From Holophagaceae bacterium (GTDB taxonomy: Bacteria; Acidobacteriota; Holophagae; Holophagales; Holophagaceae), in the NCBI GenBank assembly GCA_025353305.1, contig JANXQX010000015.1, positions 1 through 9,103 on the forward strand: a stretch of DNA of 9,103 nt. The letters are read 5' to 3'. The notes under the pieces are model-generated. The model saw only the letters and a program-made list of their open reading frames with translations, was not told where the DNA came from and did not search any database. Position 1 is the first letter of the stretch; the number at the start of each line of letters is the position of its first letter. This document shows positions 1 to 5,859 of this stretch, one piece after another. The translations under genes were made by a program, and so were the position numbers.

Positions 1-138
1 CATGTTGGAGATGCCGGCCTTGTCACGGGCTCGGGCACGCTGGCTGAGCAGGGCGGGAATGGCGATGGCAGAAATGATGCCGATGATGGCGAGCACCAGC
101 AGCAGTTCGATGAGGGTAAAACCGGATTGCTTCTTCAT
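1..138 (-). CDS. Type IV prepilin, N-terminal part (runs off the left edge)
   Basis: The 46 residues in the window begin MKKQSG followed by [18 protein letters not shown], a textbook class III (type IVa) prepilin start. There is a six-residue basic leader, the prepilin peptidase cleavage site between Gly6 and Phe7, Glu at position 5 of the mature protein (residue 11), and then a hydrophobic helix that anchors the subunit in the membrane before assembly and packs the pilus core afterwards. A basic stretch (QRARARDKA) follows the helix, as in many pilins. The start is fixed by a near-perfect ribosome binding site six bases upstream. The C-terminal globular domain lies outside the window, so it could be a major pilin, a minor pilin or a type II secretion pseudopilin. 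It lies downstream of the two arabinose genes on the same strand, separated by 190 bp, so it probably has its own promoter. The neighbourhood makes it a candidate substrate for glycosylation by that cassette, which is inference only. Confidence 0.9.
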   Translation of the reverse strand, partial: MKKQSGFTLIELLLVLAIIGIISAIAIPALLSQRARARDKAGISNM

Positions 139-328
139 GGCAAGTCCTCCTTAAGGATGTGGGCCACAAGGACGGTATCAAGAGTGATGCCAGTCTCATT
201 TGTGGATGGGTTTTTGGGAAAATCGTCATTAAGGGCTGAATAGCAATCAAGGGATAGTCTGACTTTGCTCCTTCTGAAGCCCTACTGTGGCAGTGGCGTG
301 ACGCAATGGGGCCGTGATTGTCCGACCA
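139..328 (-). other. Intergenic region between the DprE2-like gene and the prepilin
   Basis: This stretch of 190 bp should hold the pilin promoter and 5' leader, plus any terminator of the DprE1/DprE2 operon. I see no T-rich stem-loop terminator. I also see no sigma-54 type GG/GC promoter, the kind that drives pilA in several Gram-negative bacteria. A weak sigma-70-like TTGATT lies near 246-251 on the minus strand, without a convincing -10 box. Pilin transcription could therefore start here or partly read through from the upstream genes. Short open frames here show no recognisable protein. Confidence 0.4.
145..152 (-). promoter_or_regulatory. Strong ribosome binding site of the prepilin gene
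   Basis: On the minus strand the sequence reads AAGGAGGA, six bases before the ATG at 138-136. This is close to an ideal Shine-Dalgarno sequence and fixes the pilin start. It suggests high expression, as expected of a major pilin. The genes of the arabinose cassette have much weaker sites. Confidence 0.85.
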
Positions 329-1066
329 TCAAAGTTTCATTCTTTTGAAGAGGCTTTCTGGAAGGAGGCGGATCATCACCATGATCCACTTCCAGAACCA
401 AGGGAAGTAAATGATATCCCTCCGGCCCTCAAGGGCCTTGGCGAGAGCCCTTCCGGCCGTTTCTGGTGCAGCTACCAAGAACAATCCAGATTTTCCATAG
501 GTCATGGCCGTGTCAACGAAACCTGGTTTGAAGGTGACAACTCGGATGCCATGGGAGTGCAGCCGATTGCGAAGGCCCTGTAAGTAGAGGGCCAGTGCCC
601 CCTTGGCCGCGCCATAGGTGAAATTACTTTGGCGGCCTCGATCCCCTGCCACGGAGCCGATACCAAGAATGCAACCATAGCCCTGTTTTTGGAGCTGGAG
701 CGCGCAGCGTCCGATCATGCTCACGAGACCCGTAAAATTTACATCTATTAAATCCTTCGTTGCCTTGGGATCTAGCGTGGCTGGATCTTCTCCCAAATCG
801 CCTACGGCGACCACTACGTATTCAACCCCGCCTAGTTCATCGAGGGTCTTTTCCAGGAGGGGGGTGTGGGAGTTGGCATCGTTGGCGTCGAAGTATCCAG
901 TGCAGGCTTTGATTCCAAATCGAATGGAAAGGTCTGCCGCCAACCTACTGCATTCCTCCTCATCCCGGGAGGCCAACATAAGGTTATGCCCCTTCAAGGC
1001 TAATTCCCTGGCCAGTGCGACTGCAATGGTGGAAGTAGCGCCCAAGATTAAAACGGGTCCTCTCAC
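329..1066 (-). CDS. dprE2: DprE2-like short-chain dehydrogenase: polyprenyl-phospho-2-keto-ribose reductase
   Basis: This is a 245-residue classical short-chain dehydrogenase/reductase. In mycobacteria DprE2 reduces decaprenylphosphoryl-2-keto-erythro-pentose to decaprenylphosphoryl-D-arabinose with NADH, completing the epimerisation begun by DprE1. Visible features are the DprE2-style nucleotide-binding loop GATSTIA at residues 9-15, Asn110, Ser138 in IGSVAGDRGR, and the catalytic pair Tyr151 and Lys155 (YGAAK), followed by PGFVDTAM. The stretch SVAGDRGRQSNFTYG closely follows the mycobacterial DprE2 pattern. The C-terminal end (FPWFWKWIMVMIRLLPESLFKRM) also resembles the Mtb tail, an amphipathic membrane-associated helix. 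Length compares well with about 254 aa in Mtb. I place the start at GTG 1066-1064, four bases after a purine-rich GAAGGGG and overlapping the upstream stop as GTGA. The longer reading from 1120 would add 18 residues lying entirely inside the upstream gene. The overlap indicates translational coupling with the DprE1-like gene. Confidence 0.88.
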   Translation of the reverse strand: MRGPVLILGATSTIAVALARELALKGHNLMLASRDEEECSRLAADLSIRFGIKACTGYFDANDANSHTPLLEKTLDELGGVEYVVVAVGDLGEDPATLDPKATKDLIDVNFTGLVSMIGRCALQLQKQGYGCILGIGSVAGDRGRQSNFTYGAAKGALALYLQGLRNRLHSHGIRVVTFKPGFVDTAMTYGKSGLFLVAAPETAGRALAKALEGRRDIIYFPWFWKWIMVMIRLLPESLFKRMKL

Positions 1067-2403
1067 CTTGCCCCTTCTTTCATCTGAAGGCGTTTCGATA
1101 GAGAGGATTCCAATCCCCATTCTGGATCCAGGGATTGTTTACACGCCAACCATTCCCCGAACCGGGGATACATGGCTCTGAAGGCCTCAGGACTAAGATG
1201 GGCGTCTTTGCAAAGATTGACCCTGCCTCCTTGCAAAACGACCAACTCATCCAGGCCTTTCAAGAGATCCAGTGTCTTCAGACCTCGAAACGGCATGTCC
1301 AACGCCAGCGTGAATCCAGCCATTGGGAAGGAGAGAAATCCTTGGCCTGTGGGGCCCAATCGTTTAAGGACAGTGAGGAAGGACGCTGCTCCTGCACCGG
1401 AAATGGCCTCCAAGAGCTTTTGGATTCCTTCGAACGCTCCGGTCTCTGGCAGGACGCATTGATACTGGACAAAACCCGAAGAACCGTAAATGCGGTTCCA
1501 TCCCCCCAAAACATCCAGAGGATAGAAAAAAGAGTTCAGAGAACTAAGAAAGGGACGGTATTTCCGGGATTGCAATTCGAAGTAGGCGTTGTTGAATACC
1601 CTGATGGTCAAAGGGTTGAGAACCCACCCAGGGAGGTCGAAGGGTACCGTGATAGCGGGGGTGCGAGGGAATTCGACAGCTTTGCTCGTGCCAACTACAT
1701 GCCGACCTGACATGAATACGCCGCGACCGAGGCTTGAACCGGAGGCCATACCATCAAGCCACGCCACACTGTAGGGCATCCTTCCGCCGTCTTCATCGAA
1801 ACATCGAAATATCCCTGCCAAGTCCCTGGCCGGTGAATGTCGAACTTCCACCCACGGGCCCTCGATTTTCTGGAGGCTTACTGCGAGGGTCGAAATTGTT
1901 CCTGTCAGTCCCATTCCTCCGACTGTGGCCCAGAACACTTCTGAATGTTCGACGGGGCTACAACGTAGGCAAACTCCTGCTGGGGTAAATAGGTCCAGCC
2001 AAGCAATATGTTGGCTGAAGGTCCCGGCGGCATGGTGATTTTTGCCATGCACATCGGCGGCTAAGGCGCCCCCCAGGGTAACGAATTTGGTACCAGGAGT
2101 AACGGGAAGAAACCAGCCTCTAGGGAGGAAAGTGGCAGCGATATCAGCCAATGAGGCACCGGCTTGCGCCACAAGCAGGCCCGTGTCTTCGTCGAAGGAA
2201 AGAAGCTTGTTTAGACGTAGGGTCTCCACCAGGTCTGCTTCTGCATTGAGCGCAGCATCGCCGTAACTGCGGCCCAGGCCCCTCGGCAACGCCAATGGAT
2301 TCATGTGGATTTGGTTGTGTCGCTCAGGACGAAAGATCCGGCACTTCTGGACTGGATGACGTCCCCAACCAGAGATCGCTTCGATGCGGGAACCCAAGCT
2401 CAT
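1063..2403 (-). CDS. dprE1: DprE1-like FAD oxidase: polyprenyl-phosphoryl-ribose 2-epimerase, oxidase subunit
   Basis: This 446-residue protein belongs to the vanillyl-alcohol-oxidase/PCMH flavoprotein fold. DprE1 oxidises the C2 hydroxyl of polyprenyl-phosphoryl-beta-D-ribose to the 2-keto intermediate used by DprE2. The FAD domain shows RGLGRSYGDAA (41-51), VTPGTKFVTLGG (101-112) with HGKNHH (119-124), and VGGMGLTG (161-168), all DprE1 hallmarks. The substrate domain has YPLDVLGGWNRIYG (294-307) followed by FVQYQ, then LSFPMAGF (357-364), the catalytic-region lysine in GGRVNLCKD (Lys399, matching Mtb Lys418), and AMYPRFGEW. The residue aligned with Mtb Cys387, the benzothiazinone attachment site, is Ala367. 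Length is close to the 461 aa of Mtb DprE1. The ATG at 2403-2401 sits just before the conserved SGWGR, so little sequence is missing; its ribosome binding site (AAAAGG) is weak. It is the first gene of the minus-strand operon. Confidence 0.9.
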   Translation of the reverse strand: MSLGSRIEAISGWGRHPVQKCRIFRPERHNQIHMNPLALPRGLGRSYGDAALNAEADLVETLRLNKLLSFDEDTGLLVAQAGASLADIAATFLPRGWFLPVTPGTKFVTLGGALAADVHGKNHHAAGTFSQHIAWLDLFTPAGVCLRCSPVEHSEVFWATVGGMGLTGTISTLAVSLQKIEGPWVEVRHSPARDLAGIFRCFDEDGGRMPYSVAWLDGMASGSSLGRGVFMSGRHVVGTSKAVEFPRTPAITVPFDLPGWVLNPLTIRVFNNAYFELQSRKYRPFLSSLNSFFYPLDVLGGWNRIYGSSGFVQYQCVLPETGAFEGIQKLLEAISGAGAASFLTVLKRLGPTGQGFLSFPMAGFTLALDMPFRGLKTLDLLKGLDELVVLQGGRVNLCKDAHLSPEAFRAMYPRFGEWLACKQSLDPEWGLESSLSKRLQMKEGAR

Positions 2404-2503
2404 GATTGCACAGCCTTTTGCAGTACCTCCAGTCTATCCCGAGATGGGTCCTTGACGGGATCAGGCTGTAGGTCTGATCGTGATTGAGGACAATTAGCCC
2501 ACC
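2404..2503. promoter_or_regulatory. Divergent intergenic region with presumed back-to-back promoters
   Basis: About 100 bp separate the starts of the DprE1-like gene (leftward) and the UbiA-like gene (rightward), so promoters for both arms of the cassette should lie here. On the plus strand there is a TTGACG at 2452-2457 and a TCTGAT at 2473-2478, spaced 15 bp apart; together they make a weak sigma-70-like candidate. A GAGGA at 2486-2490 lies 13 bases before the UbiA start and is the only ribosome-binding candidate. I see no clear palindromic operator. The region itself is supported by gene orientation; the individual boxes are tentative. Confidence 0.4.
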
Positions 2504-3334
2504 ATGCGCATGTATGCTCTCTTGAAACTTCTTCGCCCGGCCCAAGCTTACAAAGCAGGGCTCGTATTGCTTCCTGCTCTTTTTCACGGTCGTGGGTCCA
2601 TGCTTCGCCAGTGGAAGGGACTGCTTGGTGCGGTGCTGGTCTGGCTGCTGGCGTCTTCTTTGGTTTATGTTTTTAACGATATTTTAGACGCGTCAAAGGA
2701 TCAGCAGCGCGAGGATCGAAAAAACAGGCCCATTGCCAGCGGCGAAGTGACAAGGGCGCAGGCATCTATCCTGGGAGCTTTCCTGGCACTCTGCTTAGTA
2801 TTCCTACTGGTCTCTCAGCCCCCGGCCATGGCAATAATCGTAGGGGTCTACCTCACCCTGAACCTGTTCTACAGCATGGGGCTTAAATCCCTATTAGGGG
2901 TCCAGCAGGCGATCATCGCCGTGGGGTTTTGGTTGAGGTTGAAATCAGGTGGAATGCCTATCGTTGACATTCCAATCACTCCCTGGGCTGCCCTGTTCAC
3001 GTTGGGCCTCGCTTATTACCTCAATTGCTTAAAGGGGATGGCCAACCGCAATGAACCACACCACCGTCCCGACCGTTTTGCGATGGGAGTGGGGGCAGGA
3101 TTGGCCGGATCGTTGGCCCTGGCTGCCCTAGTGGCGATCTGTCTGAAGCGGGGAGTGGAGGGAAGTATGCACTGGCCGGAACTTCCGCCCCTGTTCTGTC
3201 TAATCGGGATGCATCGTGTGGCCCGCGAAGCGTTCAATCCAGCTGGAATGAAAGAACAGGCGATGACTTTTTTTGCCGATCCTCCAACCCTTTTTTCCAT
3301 GGGGGCTTTCATCTTGCTTTTTATCGCGGGATGA
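2504..3334 (+). CDS. UbiA-family prenyltransferase resembling polyprenyl-phosphate 5-phosphoribosyltransferase (DPPR synthase)
   Basis: This 276-residue polytopic membrane protein belongs to the UbiA family. In the Mtb orthologue (Rv3806c) the reaction transfers 5-phosphoribose from PRPP to decaprenyl phosphate, the committed step of D-arabinofuranose synthesis. The N-terminus carries LLRPAQAYKAG, matching the RP-Q--K signature of this subgroup. The first metal-binding motif is complete: Asn58, Asp59, Asp62 and Asp66 in NDILDASKD, followed by KNRPIASGEV. The second region (YSMGLK at 123-128, then GFWLR and GG) keeps the spacing of Rv3806c, but the acidic residue expected there appears to be Gln134. 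A conserved lysine follows in CLKGMANR. I count roughly eight hydrophobic segments. It reads divergently from DprE1 and leads the plus-strand group. A menaquinone or ubiquinone-type UbiA is less likely given the RPIA-G pattern and the DprE1/E2 neighbours. Confidence 0.82.
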   Translation: MRMYALLKLLRPAQAYKAGLVLLPALFHGRGSMLRQWKGLLGAVLVWLLASSLVYVFNDILDASKDQQREDRKNRPIASGEVTRAQASILGAFLALCLVFLLVSQPPAMAIIVGVYLTLNLFYSMGLKSLLGVQQAIIAVGFWLRLKSGGMPIVDIPITPWAALFTLGLAYYLNCLKGMANRNEPHHRPDRFAMGVGAGLAGSLALAALVAICLKRGVEGSMHWPELPPLFCLIGMHRVAREAFNPAGMKEQAMTFFADPPTLFSMGAFILLFIAG

Positions 3335-3527
3335 ACCCCTTACAAACCTTTAGGAACACTTATGGATCGTGTATGGTCAGATCACGGCGGGACCTTGTTA
3401 GTGGCTTCTTGCAGGGTTCCCTACACCGTTCACGAACATCCTTGGTAGCGATGGGTCGCTCGATCTTTCCTTGATACGCCTGAATTGAATATGGCCGCCT
3501 TGCTTAGCCTCCCATCGGACCCATCAA
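3335..3527. other. Intergenic region between the UbiA-like and YfhO-like genes
   Basis: These 193 bp contain no convincing gene. The longest ATG frame I looked at (3362-3448) gives 28 residues with no recognisable motif. No stem-loop followed by a T-run is evident, and there is no Shine-Dalgarno sequence before the ATG at 3528. The gap is large for an operon, so a second promoter or an untranslated regulatory leader is possible, but I cannot identify either. Confidence 0.4.
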
Positions 3528-5825
3528 ATGGCCCAACGCTCCTTTCCAGGTATTCTCAAATCCCTTCGCGCCGAGTGCCTGGCTCGCCTTTTTCTGACTC
3601 TTGGGGCCTTTCTACCCTACTGGCGATTTCTTACCTTTAAAGTCCTGTATATTACGGATGACCGCATTGGCTCGGACATCTTCACCGGAGAACTGCCCTT
3701 TAGAGGTCACCTTGGGCAGCTTTGGGCAAGCGGGAAAATCCCCCTCTGGTCCAGTGCTATAGGTTCAGGAACCCCCGTATTTTCCGTTGAACCTCTCTCT
3801 ACCCTGGCCTTCTCGTTGTTTCCCATCACCGTGGCACTTGATGGTTGGATCTTACTGCTATTGCTGATCGCGGCTCACGGCACCTATGGTCTTGCCCGGC
3901 GTTTTGGCGCCGACAGGATTGGATCGGTCATGGCGGGAATTGCCTTTGCCGCCTCGGGATACTTGACCTGCCAGCTGAAACACACTGGGATCATCGCGAC
4001 GATTGTTTGGCTTCCCTATGGCCTCCTGCTGCTCGATCGTTTTTTTATGTTCCGGAAAACTCAGCCTGCGGAAGCATCAAATGCACCAAGAAATGAGTAC
4101 CTGTCCGATCGTTTCCTCTATGCTTCGCTCTTTGGTCTTTTGGTTGCGGAGCAAGTGCTATCAGGTTTCGTGCAATCGGTTTACTACTGCATGTTGGTCT
4201 ATGGTTCCTTCGCCATGTACCGCATCTGGGTGGAATGGAAGGCGGGGACAAATCGTCGCTCCTGTGGAGTAGCTCTCTCCATCATTACGCTGGCTACGAC
4301 ACTGGGAATTGTGGGTGGCGCAGTGATAATCCTTCCATTAAGGGAACTGGGAAGCCTTTCGGACCGGTTGAATGGCATGGGTTGGGCGTGGGCGACCATG
4401 CGTGCCTATTCGCCAGAAAACCTAGTCACTTTTCTCTTTCCCTATGCAAACGGAGACATTTCCAACCACACCTACACACTTTCCTCCCTCTTTTGGGAGG
4501 ACTATGCCTATGTAGGAGCCGCGACCTTTCTGCTGGCAATCTATGCAGGCGGGCGGGAGTGGAAGCGCCCTCCCATTCTTTTTCTGGTGGGGATGACCAT
4601 CCTGGCCTATTTGGTAGTCCTTGGACCGGCTACACCCGTCTACCGGTTGTTCTGGACCTACCTTCCTGGGATGAAACTCTTCAGGTTTCCTACGCGCTTT
4701 CTGGTCGTAGTGGACCTCGGCCTTTGTCTTTTAGCCGCTCGAGGGCTCACCCGATTCCGAGCCGACCTCCAGCAATGGATTCCTAAAATTCACAGGGGTC
4801 TGCTGGGAGTTGTGGCAATTGGTATTTGTGCGCTTACGGCCTTGGACCTCTTTGTACACCAACCTCGGCAGAATCCGATCGTTCCTGCTTCGGAATGGTT
4901 GGCTCCACCACCAGCCGTGCCCATGATCCTGGGAGACAATCCCCAAGCCCGAACCTACCTCCCCTTTCGTATCCTCTTCCATTCTGGTGCCTACTTCGCG
5001 GCGAAGGGCTGGAGCGACTTGCGCCCTTATTACTTCCTGCGGGATTCGCTTGAACCCAATACCGGCTTGTATTGGGGGATCCCAAGCGCAGACATATACG
5101 CGGGGATTGCGCCAAGTTGGCATGTGGATGTCTGGGGAGATCACAACCGCCCTGGAATCCTCCTAAATAACCTGATGGAGTTCCAGCCGAAGGCCCCCAG
5201 GATCATAGCTGAATCGGCGTTAGCGAAACTCCTTGGCGCGTATGGCGTGACTCATATAACTACCCCACTGCCCATCGAAGGCGCAGGCTTTACTTCTCTG
5301 GGCCAAGCAAGGTTCACTAACGTCTATCGGGTAGATGTAGCCTCACGGGTCAGGGTTGTCATAAATGCGGTTGTAATCCCGGATAGTCTACAGGCGGCTA
5401 AATTCATGGCTAGCGTCGGCTTTGACCCGCAACAGACCGTGGTATTGCACGACGCCCCCGACAGACTTCCTGAGAAGGGCGACCACGGTGATGCGACACT
5501 AGGGAAAGCTAGAATTTCTGAGGATAAGGGGGAGCAGTTGACAGTGGAATGCGAGGCGCCCACCCCGGCCTTCTTGTTGCTTGCGGATACCTTTTATCCC
5601 GGTTGGGTCGCGAAGGTAGATGGCGTATCCGTACCTATCCATCGAGCGAATATTTCAATCCGCGCGGTGGCTATTCCAGCCGGTAGGCACAGGGTCACCT
5701 TCCATTACATTCCACGGTTGTTCTACCTGGGAGCAATTCTTTCTGCCCTAGCAGTCGCAGCCCTGTTTGCTGGTCTGGTATTCGCTTTCGTCTCACGGCG
5801 AAGCCATGGCGCTGCCATGGCCTGA
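3528..5825 (+). CDS. YfhO-family GT-C-like membrane glycosyltransferase (candidate arabinosyltransferase)
   Basis: This 765-residue protein has the YfhO architecture: an N-terminal block of about eleven hydrophobic segments (residues 20-440), a large extracytoplasmic region, and a last membrane helix (about 731-757). YfhO proteins are GT-C fold proteins thought to transfer sugars from polyprenyl-phosphate donors outside the cytoplasmic membrane. Family marks are Asp50 in the first outer loop (IGSDIFTGELP), then GKIPLWSSAIGSGTP (69-83), SPENLVTFLFPYANGD (295-310), WEDYAYVGAATF, LPGMKLFRFPTRF (379-391) and ALDLF near 437-442. Near the C-terminus are FYPGWVAKVDG (689-699) and IPAGRHRVTFHY. Substrate cannot be read from sequence; the upstream genes point to polyprenyl-phosphoryl-D-arabinose. 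The start lacks a ribosome binding site, but no nearby in-frame ATG offers a better choice. Other YfhO proteins glycosylate lipoteichoic acid or polysaccharides, so the acceptor remains open. Confidence 0.8.
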   Translation: MAQRSFPGILKSLRAECLARLFLTLGAFLPYWRFLTFKVLYITDDRIGSDIFTGELPFRGHLGQLWASGKIPLWSSAIGSGTPVFSVEPLSTLAFSLFPITVALDGWILLLLLIAAHGTYGLARRFGADRIGSVMAGIAFAASGYLTCQLKHTGIIATIVWLPYGLLLLDRFFMFRKTQPAEASNAPRNEYLSDRFLYASLFGLLVAEQVLSGFVQSVYYCMLVYGSFAMYRIWVEWKAGTNRRSCGVALSIITLATTLGIVGGAVIILPLRELGSLSDRLNGMGWAWATMRAYSPENLVTFLFPYANGDISNHTYTLSSLFWEDYAYVGAATFLLAIYAGGREWKRPPILFLVGMTILAYLVVLGPATPVYRLFWTYLPGMKLFRFPTRFLVVVDLGLCLLAARGLTRFRADLQQWIPKIHRGLLGVVAIGICALTALDLFVHQPRQNPIVPASEWLAPPPAVPMILGDNPQARTYLPFRILFHSGAYFAAKGWSDLRPYYFLRDSLEPNTGLYWGIPSADIYAGIAPSWHVDVWGDHNRPGILLNNLMEFQPKAPRIIAESALAKLLGAYGVTHITTPLPIEGAGFTSLGQARFTNVYRVDVASRVRVVINAVVIPDSLQAAKFMASVGFDPQQTVVLHDAPDRLPEKGDHGDATLGKARISEDKGEQLTVECEAPTPAFLLLADTFYPGWVAKVDGVSVPIHRANISIRAVAIPAGRHRVTFHYIPRLFYLGAILSALAVAALFAGLVFAFVSRRSHGAAMA

Positions 5826-5859
5826 TTAACCATCGAGCACCAATGCCGCTTTCCACTGC

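Noticed and set aside
717..1181. Plus-strand open frame of 154 codons
   Set aside because: It is antisense to the DprE2-like gene, whose motifs are unambiguous, and shows no protein-like features of its own.
1135..1710. Plus-strand open frame of 191 codons
   Set aside because: It lies antisense inside the DprE1-like gene, has low-complexity composition and no motif; it is a shadow of the real coding strand.
3362..3448. Possible 28-residue small ORF upstream of the YfhO-like gene
   Set aside because: It has no ribosome binding site, no membrane or signal character and no recognisable motif.
4235..5144. Frames of 183 codons (plus) and 137 codons (minus) inside the YfhO-like gene
   Set aside because: Both overlap the continuous 765-residue frame that carries the family motifs; neither has recognisable domains.
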